6,255 nucleotides of DNA, taken from the NCBI GenBank assembly GCA_900755865.1, contig CAAEHZ010000288.1, forward strand, positions 1-6,255, written 5' to 3'. A model generated the notes under the pieces. It made no database searches. It was given only the letters and a program-made list of their open reading frames with translations, and was not told the origin of the DNA. Positions 1 to 6,255 of the stretch are shown here, in pieces. How positions within the stretch are numbered: the first letter of the stretch is position 1; every line of letters begins with the position of its first letter. Position numbers and translations under genes: made by a program. This stretch comes from Lachnospiraceae bacterium (GTDB lineage: Bacteria; Bacillota; Clostridia; Lachnospirales; Lachnospiraceae).

Positions 1-2188
1 AGTCCGTATAGGTAGGACGCTTTGTCGCCTGTACGGATTTTTCCAGATAAATTTTCTTATTGACGGGAAGTCCATAGGAAAGGTCTTCCTGATATTCATC
101 CGTCAGATAATATCTAACAAACTCCCATGCTCCATCCAGCACCTTAGACTTTGCGGAAAGCACCATAGTATCATAAGCGTTGATATAGGCACCGTTTCCT
201 GTCTGGGTAGGGAAGCCTACAAAGGTAAATTCACCGCCCATATAACCGTTTAACTGGTTGCTCAGATTATTGAAATCTCCGATATAGGTCTGCATCAGAA
301 GGGTTCTGTTATCTCTGTACTGGGATTCATAACTGCTCCAGTAATCATCACCAACCTCATCCCAGTTGAATTCCTCCGGCAGCGTCTTTGCAAATTCCAT
401 CATGGCGATAAAATCATCGGAATTGAAATTACATTTTCCGGTTTCCACATCGATGAAATCAGAACCGCAGAACTGCATTGCCAGATTCATAAAATCATCC
501 CTGCTGACCTCACCGATTGCCTGTGCATTTTCTCCCATGCCTGCCAGTACAGACTTTAATTTCTCCATAGACCAGTCGCTGCCATCCCCTACCAGCTCGG
601 TCTTTGCCGCCATGGTAACAACTGCAAATCTGGGAATCACATAATAAAGCTTGCCGTTTACGGAATAAGCATCCCATACATTCTGTAAAAATTCTGTCTG
701 GGAAAGCTCCTCATCCTTGCTGATCAGCTTGCTGATATCCGCCAGCAGTCCCTTGGCAACATAATTATCCACAGGCAGGGAAGACTCTGCCAGCAGAATA
801 TCCGGCATACCTCCTGTGATAATATCGTTATTTAACTGAGTAGATCCTGCATTGTAATCATCATAGCTGTTGTAGGAATCATATTCCTTTAAAACAATTC
901 TGTAGTCCTCGCTGGAACGATTGAACTCTATGACACGCTGCTTATAATCGGTATTGATGTAATTACCCGCCATGACAATAACTGCCTTGTCAGCAATTTC
1001 AGAGGGGTCTACATAGGTAAACAGCCCTGCTTCAATATCGCTGGAATAATCTTCCCGGTAAACGCCAAAGAAGCTCTTGTCATCAATTTCCACCATTCTG
1101 TCAAAGCCGGTGACATTCACATCGGAATTGACGTAGTTCATCCGAAGTGTTACCTCTTCATCCCCCAGATTATAGCAGTATACACCGTTGCTGTTGGAAA
1201 AAAACAAATCGCTGGAGGTGCCTGCTGACATGCCATTATAACCGTTATAGCTTAAGGAAGCTGGCATGGTAACAGCCTCTCCCAGAGTATCTGTCGTCAT
1301 ATCATAGGTAGTAATGAAAAGCTTTGTCCAGTCATTCTCATCCCGATACATTATCAGAAAGCTGCCATCCTCCCTGGGGAAAATATTTTCGGAGTTGTCC
1401 AGAACAGCCATGGTTTCCTCAGAAAGCTCCTTTTTATCTCCTATCGTACTGTCCGGGGACAGCTCCTTTAAATAATTATGGTCCCCGCTGATTAAAAGCC
1501 AGATGGTATCATCCGCCGCAAACATGCTGTTTAAGTACAGATATTCCTCGCTTTCATCGGACTGTAAATCCTCCATCTCTGTTTCCCATAAAAGGGAACC
1601 ATCCTTATCCCAGTTACAGATGTAGGTATGATATTCACTGATATACTCCTCCGGATTGGAATAATCCTCTCTGTTGTAGGTATGGACACCATAGATGCTG
1701 CCGTTGGAATCAAAGACAAACTGCCCGTATCCATGATACTCCCAGATATTGGATTCCCCGTCCTCCTCTTCGAAATCTCCTGTTTCTCCTTCAACTCCCT
1801 CTACCGGCAATGCAACCGCCCCGGTATCGATTCCCTGATTGTTTTTGGCTGTTTCCAGCGCTGTCTGTTCCAGCTCCGAGCCATCCGTTTTCATGCTGAG
1901 GACATAGATTGCCGTTTCATCTGTCATATAATCTCTTGTCTGGACAATCATGTAGACCTTTCCATCCCGGTATGCCAAATCCTGTACATTGACATATCCG
2001 TTTTCCGGGTCATCCAGAACCTCTGGCATCGTCACAGGGGTTTCCCTGTATACATTTTCCTTTGCCAGGGCGCTGTTTTCATTCTTTCCGCCCTTGGATG
2101 AACCGTCCTTTCCGCAGGCACACATACTGACTGCCAGAACAGCCGCAAGCCCTGCCGCGATAACTCTCTTTCCAAATTTTCCTTTCAT
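1..2188 (-). CDS. Propeller-like domain fused to a family 1 extracellular sugar-binding lipoprotein (C-terminus cut by window edge)
   Basis: Predicted receptor lipoprotein of a carbohydrate ABC importer, anchored on the outer face of the membrane. The frame is open from the ATG at 2188 to the left edge (729 codons) with no stop. Residues 1-25 form a lipoprotein signal: basic start, hydrophobic core, then MCAC, with Cys25 the likely lipidated residue. A polar linker follows (26-60). Residues about 60-392 carry six recurring short strands of the type (D/N)G-x-(I/V/F)-aromatic, at 75-81, 162-168, 226-232, 274-280, 325-331 and 370-376, spaced 45-87 residues, which suggests a beta-propeller. From about 400 the protein looks like a solute-binding protein: VIVMAGNY, then GGMPDILLAESS (459-470), GLLADISKLI (480-489), NGKLYYVIP (511-519), GAWEFVRYYL (686-695) and GLPVNKK (706-712). 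Ordinary sugar-binding proteins are about 400-450 residues, so this one is nearly doubled at its N-terminus. Probably 50-100 residues are missing past the edge. The start is set by GGGAGG six bases upstream. The ligand cannot be read from sequence. The binding-protein call is firm; the propeller is inference. Confidence 0.87.
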   Translation of the reverse strand, partial: MKGKFGKRVIAAGLAAVLAVSMCACGKDGSSKGGKNENSALAKENVYRETPVTMPEVLDDPENGYVNVQDLAYRDGKVYMIVQTRDYMTDETAIYVLSMKTDGSELEQTALETAKNNQGIDTGAVALPVEGVEGETGDFEEEDGESNIWEYHGYGQFVFDSNGSIYGVHTYNREDYSNPEEYISEYHTYICNWDKDGSLLWETEMEDLQSDESEEYLYLNSMFAADDTIWLLISGDHNYLKELSPDSTIGDKKELSEETMAVLDNSENIFPREDGSFLIMYRDENDWTKLFITTYDMTTDTLGEAVTMPASLSYNGYNGMSAGTSSDLFFSNSNGVYCYNLGDEEVTLRMNYVNSDVNVTGFDRMVEIDDKSFFGVYREDYSSDIEAGLFTYVDPSEIADKAVIVMAGNYINTDYKQRVIEFNRSSEDYRIVLKEYDSYNSYDDYNAGSTQLNNDIITGGMPDILLAESSLPVDNYVAKGLLADISKLISKDEELSQTEFLQNVWDAYSVNGKLYYVIPRFAVVTMAAKTELVGDGSDWSMEKLKSVLAGMGENAQAIGEVSRDDFMNLAMQFCGSDFIDVETGKCNFNSDDFIAMMEFAKTLPEEFNWDEVGDDYWSSYESQYRDNRTLLMQTYIGDFNNLSNQLNGYMGGEFTFVGFPTQTGNGAYINAYDTMVLSAKSKVLDGAWEFVRYYLTDEYQEDLSYGLPVNKKIYLEKSVQATKRPTYTD

Positions 2189-2194
2189 CCTTTT

Positions 2195-2200
2195 CCTCCC
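2195..2200 (-). promoter_or_regulatory. Strong ribosome binding site of the binding-protein gene
   Basis: GGGAGG on the minus strand lies six bases (AAAAGG) before the ATG at 2188. It is the best Shine-Dalgarno match in the window and fixes the start of the lipoprotein. It fits the need for more binding protein than permease in ABC importers. Confidence 0.85.
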
Positions 2201-2223
2201 TCTTCTTTCATCTTGTTATCCTT

Positions 2224-2243
2224 ATGCCCTGTTTACCGGGCAT
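2224..2243 (-). other. Intergenic hairpin ahead of the binding-protein gene
   Basis: ATGCCC (2224-2229) and GGGCAT (2238-2243) form a perfect 6-bp inverted repeat around an 8-base loop, in the 81-base gap between the MacB-like gene and the lipoprotein gene. No U-run follows it on the minus strand, so it does not look like an intrinsic terminator for the operon. An RNA processing or stability element, which could let the binding-protein message persist separately, is a reasonable inference. A chance repeat is also possible. I see no convincing -35/-10 pair in the gap. Confidence 0.45.
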
Positions 2244-2269
2244 CTTGATTTCTTCTCTGCTTCCTGTTC

Positions 2270-3418
2270 TTATTTCTGCTCCGGCACTTCGGAAGTTCCT
2301 TCCGCCGCTTCTTCAGGTACTTCCTCCAAATCCAGCACCTCCAAATCAGAAATTTCACCTGTGTATTTCTTCTTTCCGGGGCGTCTTTCCCGCCGTCTTT
2401 CCACAAACCGCTCCGCCTTATCCTGTAAAATAAGCCGCTTCTCCCTGAGTGTCCAGCCCTTATGCTTCCACCAGTAAGCAAACAGTCCCACTGCTACTCC
2501 CACGGTATAAAGTAAGAATAATGCCTCAAAAAAGGTAATCAGCGCCAGAATATCCTCATATCCCCTTGCCACATTTTCCCAGTAGGGATAAATAATCGCC
2601 TTACCGTTCATGGAACGGGTGCCAAAGGAGGGAATCAGCTTCAATCTGGAAACCAGAGAATATCTGGCAGAATTTTCCACTACCTCTACTTCCTTCTCAT
2701 CGCTTCCGAGATTTTCCTTTACATATTTATAAGCAAACCGGGATACCGGGTCCGGCATCACAATTTCATAATGATTGATACCATTGTCGGTTCCGTATTC
2801 CGATAATGTCTGATAGGACACATAAATCAGGGTACTGTCCAGCCCTGCCGCCTTTTCCAGTCTGCCCTGGGGTCTTTCCACCACGCCGGTAATCATATGG
2901 GGGATTCCGGAAATATAAACCGTCATCCCTGCCACATCCGGGGAACCAAAAAGCTGCCATGCCGCATCCTCATCAATTACACAATAATCCTGCATCAAAT
3001 CATTACCGGAAAAATAGGAGCCGTACAATAACTTTAAGGGATGGAACAGAAAGAAATCCCCGCCAATTCCGATGGCATCCCCTGTCACGCTTCCCCTGTC
3101 CGAGGAAATCGTGATTTTACCGTCTGCACTGTACGCATCCGCCCAGAGTCTTGCCCCGGGATTTTCCGATTCCTGTACCACTGCCGCATCCACCAGCGCA
3201 TTATCTATGGTATGCTCAAATTCCTGTATTCTGTCCTCTGTTATCCCTGCGTTGACAGAGAAAAAGCAGCTTATCTGCGCTGTGGCATTCCCACTGCTCC
3301 AGCGCTCTGCCATATTCTGGGAATCCTGCTTTCCACTGAGGATATGGCCTGTCAGCATGGCAGCCAGAAACAGAAGGAAGGTCACGCCTCCGCTTATGCC
3401 AAGTACAATTCTTTTCAT
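2270..3418 (-). CDS. Two-pass membrane protein with a MacB-type extracytoplasmic core domain, lacking the FtsX permease core
   Basis: Likely subunit of a MacB/YknZ-like envelope complex. ATG 3418 is chosen because GAGG lies six bases upstream; the in-frame ATG at 3430 has no ribosome site. Of 382 residues, 4-24 are one membrane segment. About 30-285 lie outside the cell and match the MacB periplasmic core pattern: GGDFFLFHPLKLLYGSYFS (119-137), then CVIDEDAAWQLFGSPDVAG (146-164), MTVYISGIPHMITGVVERP (165-183). Residues 288-316 form a second membrane segment, followed by a cytosolic tail that is first strongly basic (RRRERRPGKKK, 341-351) and then acidic (355-381). Full MacB-type permeases have four membrane segments, three of them after the core domain; here two are missing although the frame is intact and ends naturally. 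No ATPase domain is present. It follows the adaptor gene by 23 bases, so a MacA-MacB-like pairing is inferred. The domain call is fairly sure; the function is not. Confidence 0.8.
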   Translation of the reverse strand: MKRIVLGISGGVTFLLFLAAMLTGHILSGKQDSQNMAERWSSGNATAQISCFFSVNAGITEDRIQEFEHTIDNALVDAAVVQESENPGARLWADAYSADGKITISSDRGSVTGDAIGIGGDFFLFHPLKLLYGSYFSGNDLMQDYCVIDEDAAWQLFGSPDVAGMTVYISGIPHMITGVVERPQGRLEKAAGLDSTLIYVSYQTLSEYGTDNGINHYEIVMPDPVSRFAYKYVKENLGSDEKEVEVVENSARYSLVSRLKLIPSFGTRSMNGKAIIYPYWENVARGYEDILALITFFEALFLLYTVGVAVGLFAYWWKHKGWTLREKRLILQDKAERFVERRRERRPGKKKYTGEISDLEVLDLEEVPEEAAEGTSEVPEQK

Positions 3419-3424
3419 TGCATG

Positions 3425-3428
3425 CCTC
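3425..3428 (-). promoter_or_regulatory. Ribosome binding site deciding the MacB-like gene start
   Basis: GAGG on the minus strand sits six bases (CATGCA) before the ATG at 3418. The other in-frame ATG at 3430 overlaps this site and is preceded only by an A-rich stretch, so the protein should begin MKRIVLG rather than MRHAMKR. Confidence 0.7.
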
Positions 3429-3441
3429 ATTTTTTCAATTT

Positions 3442-5181
3442 CTAATTATCTGCCAGTCTTACCAGTTTTCCTGCCTCCACCGGTGCGGAAGAGGTGGTAA
3501 TCACATATTCATTGCCATACAGACCGCCGTTGACTGCTGTCTGCTTGTCATCGCTTGCCAGTACTTCCACATCCACACGGGTTGCCACATAACGGTTGCC
3601 CAGAGGACTTGATTTGGATTCCACAATCAGAATAAACTTGCCGTTGCTATCCTCTCTGACAGCACTGTTGGGTACAATATAGTCAAAGTTTGCACTCTTC
3701 TGTCCCACGCTGATATTCAGGCTCTGTCCCGCTGTCACACTGCCGGATACATCAAAGGTCAAAAGCTTCTTCTGTCCCGGGTCTGTGGTATCAGGCTTGA
3801 TGCTTGCCAGCTTTACAACCACATCATCATACCGCCAGGAATTTACCAGCTCTGCCTGGTCGCCGACAGAAAGCCGCTTTGCCTGGTCATTGGTGACGGA
3901 AAAGCTTAAGCTGTAGCCCTTGCCCTCGGGCTGCAATACTGCCACGGGAGTTGTTGCGGAGGTGGTATTTCCCGCCGTTACATTAACGCTTGTCACCGTA
4001 CCGGCAATATCTGCGGTAATGGTTGCACCGATGCTCTTTGCTGTCAGCTCATCCACCTTTTCCTGTGCCTTGGCAATCGCCTCCAGCTTATCCTCCAGTC
4101 CTGCCACATTTCCAACCTGTGCCACCAGCTCGGTCAGGGCTGTCTGGGCATCATCCCTTGCAGCCTCCACCTCGGTCAGTTCCTGCTTCACTGCATTTAA
4201 CTGCACCTGATAAGCTGCCCTTGTACCCTGGAGATTGACAATGGTCTGGCTGCCCTGTCTGCCATTGTTATCCGATACTGCGGAATTATAGTCATTCTGG
4301 GCATTTGTTAAAGCTTCATTTGCCTTATCCAGTGCCTCCTTCTTGCTGTTGTAATCATTGGCTGCATCCGTGAGCTTCTTGTTTGCCTCGTCCAGTGCCT
4401 GCTGTAATGCGGCAATATAGGAAGCATCGCCGCTGCTGACCGGGTCTGCCTTGGCCTTGTTCAGGTTCTGCTGTGCGGCTGCCTGATTTGTCTGGGCTGT
4501 TGCCAGTGCAGTCTGGGCTGCGGTCAGATTTGCCGCTGCATTTGCCTGAGCGCTCACCGCATTTTCCAGTGCCTTCTTTGTTACTGTTACCCTGCTGCCA
4601 GCATTGGTGTCCTGGGTCTGCTCATAGGTAATCTGGGTGTCATATTCCGCAATAGTCTTTTCCAGCTCCTTTACCCTTGTCTGCAGAGGTTTTACCGCCG
4701 CCTTGGCGTTCTTTAAAGCTGTCTGGGCGCTGGTAATCTGCTGTCTTAAGGCTGCCGTGGAAACATTCTTGTTTGGAGAATAAATATCCGCTGCCGTTAC
4801 CGCCTCTGTTAAAAGCGCCGTATCATAAGCGGTCTGGGCTGCCTCCAGTTCCGTCTGGGCTGTCTTTAATTCCTCGCTGTCCTCATCTGCCAGATAAAAG
4901 AGGATATCTCCCTTCTGGACGGTATCTCCAACCTTTACCGCCACACTGGAAACCTTTCTGGACTCCGTTACCTTTACCTCGTAAGGGTCGCCGCTCTCAA
5001 TGGTCCCCGTACCTCTGATTTTCGCCGTGATGGTGCCGCTCTGCACATACTGGGTTGCCACCTCCGGCAGGGAATAATTCTGAATGGTATTGGAGAAAAA
5101 TGTCAGAATTAACAGCACTGTCAGGAAAATAATCGCCGCTGTTTTCACCCATTCTCTTTTTTTGCTTCCGTTCTCGTTCAT
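3442..5181 (-). CDS. HlyD/MacA-type membrane fusion (adaptor) protein with an extended coiled coil
   Basis: Membrane-anchored adaptor of the HlyD/MacA/YknX family, which normally bridges an inner transporter to extracytoplasmic parts. The ATG at 5181 is preferred to the in-frame GTG at 5196 because AGGAG (5189-5193) lies seven bases before it; this gives 579 residues. Residues 12-33 form a single N-terminal membrane anchor after a charged cytosolic start. The first lipoyl half is at about 48-97 (VKVGDTVQKGDILFYLADE, 82-100). A long Ala/Gln/Thr/Lys-rich helical region spans about 100-382, with AQT motifs at 108, 115, 152, 222, 229 and 345, some exactly seven residues apart. The second lipoyl half is at 386-416 (DIAGTVTSVNVTAGNTTSAT, 391-410). 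Barrel and membrane-proximal segments follow to the end, including YIVPNSAVRED (501-511). MacA and YknX are about 370-380 residues, so the excess is mostly coiled coil. The protein has no cysteine. It lies 33 bases after the sugar permease and 23 before the MacB-like gene. The family is confident; the partner and substrate are unknown. Confidence 0.9.
   Translation of the reverse strand: MNENGSKKREWVKTAAIIFLTVLLILTFFSNTIQNYSLPEVATQYVQSGTITAKIRGTGTIESGDPYEVKVTESRKVSSVAVKVGDTVQKGDILFYLADEDSEELKTAQTELEAAQTAYDTALLTEAVTAADIYSPNKNVSTAALRQQITSAQTALKNAKAAVKPLQTRVKELEKTIAEYDTQITYEQTQDTNAGSRVTVTKKALENAVSAQANAAANLTAAQTALATAQTNQAAAQQNLNKAKADPVSSGDASYIAALQQALDEANKKLTDAANDYNSKKEALDKANEALTNAQNDYNSAVSDNNGRQGSQTIVNLQGTRAAYQVQLNAVKQELTEVEAARDDAQTALTELVAQVGNVAGLEDKLEAIAKAQEKVDELTAKSIGATITADIAGTVTSVNVTAGNTTSATTPVAVLQPEGKGYSLSFSVTNDQAKRLSVGDQAELVNSWRYDDVVVKLASIKPDTTDPGQKKLLTFDVSGSVTAGQSLNISVGQKSANFDYIVPNSAVREDSNGKFILIVESKSSPLGNRYVATRVDVEVLASDDKQTAVNGGLYGNEYVITTSSAPVEAGKLVRLADN
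4273..4398 (-). repeat. Tandem 21-residue (three-heptad) repeat inside the adaptor coiled coil
   Basis: Residues 262-282 and 283-303 of the adaptor align end to end without gaps and share 13 of 21 residues. The clearest part is LTDAANDYNS (270-279) against LTNAQNDYNS (291-300). Twenty-one residues is three heptads, so a duplication of this size lengthens a coiled coil while keeping register. The codons of the two units differ at many synonymous sites, so the duplication is not recent. Confidence 0.7.
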
Positions 5182-5188
5182 TGTGTCT

Positions 5189-5193
5189 CTCCT
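5189..5193 (-). promoter_or_regulatory. Ribosome binding site deciding the adaptor gene start
   Basis: AGGAG on the minus strand is followed by seven bases (AGACACA) and the ATG at 5181. The longer in-frame GTG at 5196 overlaps this site and has no upstream Shine-Dalgarno of its own, so the five extra residues MRRDT are probably not translated. Confidence 0.8.
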
Positions 5194-5194
5194 C

Positions 5195-5215
5195 ACTTTT
5201 ATACTGCTGAAAAGT
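5195..5215 (-). other. Weak AT-rich inverted repeat between permease and adaptor genes
   Basis: ACTTTT (5195-5200) and AAAAGT (5210-5215) form a perfect 6-bp inverted repeat with a 9-base loop. It fills most of the 33-base gap and ends one base before the adaptor's AGGAG. Five of the six pairs are A-U, so the stem is weak. A role in translation coupling is possible but unproven. Confidence 0.25.
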
Positions 5216-6165
5216 TATCCCTTAATACCGCCCTGATAAGTAATACCGTCTACCAGATATTCTTCTCCGTAAAGGAAAATCAAAAGGCTTGGTACCATAT
5301 AAATCGTTGCCACTGCAAATGCCAGTCCGATTTCCCCGGCGTTTATCTTGCTTAAGAATACTGACAGGGGATGCTTATCTGCATTTGTCAGCAAAATCAA
5401 AGGCTGCTCTACCATATTCCAGTAATCAATAAATACCAGAATCGCTGCGGAATAAATTGCTCCCTTACAGAGGGGCATACAGATTTTCGTATAAATCTTC
5501 CACTCTCCCGCGCCGTCTATTTTTGCCGCCTCTATACAGGACTCCGGGATTCTCCTCATAAACTTTGTCAGAAGGAACACCGCAAAGGGAGAGAAAATAC
5601 CCGGCAGCCAGATTGCCCAGTTGGTGTCCAGAAGATTTAACCAGTCACTGACCAGATAGTTTGGCACCAGTGTTACCTGATAGGGCATCAGCATCAGGAT
5701 AATATAAAGGAAAAAGATAATTTCCCGTATTCTTCCCCTGTATCTGGCAAACCCGTAGGAAGCAAGGGATGCCACAAAAAGCTGGAATACAACAATCGGT
5801 CCGACCAGAATCACCGAGTTCCAGAACTTCAACAGATAATCCGGGCTTTTAAAAAGCACGGTAATATACTGGCTGAAGGAAACAATATCGGGAATAAATT
5901 TCAGATTTACCTTTTCCGAAATGTAAACCTTTCCACCGGTACTGCTTGTGGCAAATACGGAACCGTAGTTTGCCGAGATTTCCGAGGCCGACATAAAGGA
6001 GTTGGTTATGGTTAAAATAATCGGCATCAGGAACAAAATTGCAAAGGTAGCTGCCACCAGAGTTGCCAGCGTAATTCCCGCATAATGCAGTACCTTCTTT
6101 CTGGTAACACTGCGCCGTCTGCCCCGCCCGGTCCCTGCCCGGACAGGCATCTTTTTCTCTTTCAC
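5215..6165 (-). CDS. MalG/UgpE-type carbohydrate ABC transporter permease
   Basis: Inner-membrane channel subunit of a sugar ABC importer, expected to pair with the permease upstream and a cytosolic ATPase. The protein is 316 residues, slightly above the usual 270-300. Membrane segments are near 28-52, 112-138, 146-168, 180-202, 234-256 and 280-299. The cytoplasmic EAA loop that docks the ATPase is clear: EAAKIDGAGEWKIYTKICMP (212-231), with Glu212, Gly218 and Pro231 in the expected places. The C-terminus GITYQGGIKG is a variant of the family's GLTAGAVKG ending. The N-terminus is very basic (RGRRRSVTRKK, 14-24), and the loop after segment 1 (57-95) is somewhat long. The frame opens with GTG at 6165, overlapping the upstream stop as GTGA with GGAGG almost touching it. 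An ATG at 6150 (MPVRAG) is the alternative, though its spacing from the same site is long. Either way it is translationally coupled to the gene before it. Substrate is not readable. Confidence 0.93.
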   Translation of the reverse strand: MKEKKMPVRAGTGRGRRRSVTRKKVLHYAGITLATLVAATFAILFLMPIILTITNSFMSASEISANYGSVFATSSTGGKVYISEKVNLKFIPDIVSFSQYITVLFKSPDYLLKFWNSVILVGPIVVFQLFVASLASYGFARYRGRIREIIFFLYIILMLMPYQVTLVPNYLVSDWLNLLDTNWAIWLPGIFSPFAVFLLTKFMRRIPESCIEAAKIDGAGEWKIYTKICMPLCKGAIYSAAILVFIDYWNMVEQPLILLTNADKHPLSVFLSKINAGEIGLAFAVATIYMVPSLLIFLYGEEYLVDGITYQGGIKG

Positions 6166-6255
6166 CCCTCCACATCCTTTCCAAATCTGTTCTCTGCCAG
6201 AAACAGAATACCGATGAGAACTACCATGACGAGGGACATCAAGATTGCCGCCGCC
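6162..6255 (-). CDS. C-terminal end of a MalF/UgpA-type sugar ABC transporter permease (partial)
   Basis: Only the last 30 codons and the TGA stop (6164-6162) are in the window; the rest lies past the right edge. The peptide starts AAAILMSLVMVVLIGILFLA, a final membrane helix preceded by small residues, and ends in a short charged tail ENRFGKDVEG. This is how MalF/UgpA-type permeases end, and the gene directly precedes and overlaps a MalG-type permease, the standard order in these importers. The identification rests mainly on that context. Confidence 0.65.
   Translation of the reverse strand, partial: AAAILMSLVMVVLIGILFLAENRFGKDVEG

Noticed and set aside
1198..1204. Run of seven A on the plus strand (seven T in the lipoprotein coding strand), a possible slippage site
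   Set aside because: The run encodes LFFS in an intact frame. Seven bases is common by chance and nothing nearby suggests phase variation or programmed frameshifting.
2224..2243. Reading the intergenic hairpin as an intrinsic terminator of the operon
   Set aside because: On the transcribed strand the stem is followed by AAGGATAACAAG rather than a U-run, and a gene with a strong ribosome site begins 36 bases later. T-rich sequence follows the stem only on the plus strand, where no gene is supported.
1628..2477. Two overlapping plus-strand open frames of about 160 codons (1628-2101 and 1989-2477)
   Set aside because: Both lie antisense to the lipoprotein and MacB-like genes, have no convincing ribosome site or domain, and are rich in Ser, Cys and Pro, as expected of shadow frames. 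The minus-strand frames carry recognisable domains.
3041..5018. Several plus-strand open frames of 64-142 codons opposite the MacB-like and adaptor genes
   Set aside because: They have low-complexity composition mirroring the repetitive coiled-coil codons on the other strand, no domain and no consistent ribosome sites.
1..6255. CRISPR arrays, tRNA or rRNA genes, insertion sequences and attachment sites
   Set aside because: No regularly spaced repeats, cloverleaf-like segments, transposase motifs or terminal inverted repeats were seen; nearly every base is within a minus-strand coding region.

Overview
This window reads as a piece of a Gram-positive gut-type Clostridia genome, most likely Lachnospiraceae. 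The grounds are moderate GC, AGGAG/GGGAGG ribosome sites, mixed AGA/AGG/CGG arginine codons, a lipoprotein signal of the 'MCAC-GK' kind, and a two-permease sugar ABC importer. The taxonomic call is inference; no rRNA or other marker is present.

All supported genes lie on the minus strand, so transcription runs from the right edge to the left edge. In order of transcription they are: (1) the last 30 codons of a MalF/UgpA-type sugar permease (6162-6255); (2) a complete MalG/UgpE-type sugar permease (5215-6165), overlapping gene 1 through GTGA; (3) a 579-residue HlyD/MacA-type membrane fusion protein with a very long coiled coil (3442-5181); (4) a 382-residue protein with a MacB-type extracytoplasmic core domain but only two membrane segments (2270-3418); (5) a lipoprotein joining a propeller-like N-terminal half to a family 1 sugar-binding protein, cut by the left edge after 729 residues (1-2188). 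Gaps are -3, 33, 23 and 81 bases. Genes 3, 4 and 5 each have a clear Shine-Dalgarno site, and no promoter or terminator is visible, so this looks like one operon continuing beyond both edges.

Genes 1, 2 and 5 would form the membrane channel and receptor of a carbohydrate importer; the ATPase is not here and may be a shared MsmX/UgpC-type subunit elsewhere. Genes 3 and 4 resemble parts of a MacAB/YknXYZ-type assembly and sit between the importer's permeases and its binding protein. Gene 4 lacks the usual FtsX membrane core, and no MacB-type ATPase is in the window. The interleaving of importer parts with an adaptor and a reduced MacB-like subunit is the most notable thing here. It could be a composite envelope complex for binding and taking up a large or polymeric glycan, or two functions merely co-transcribed. 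The only unexplained non-coding features are a GC-rich hairpin just before the binding-protein gene and a weak AT-rich inverted repeat before the adaptor gene.
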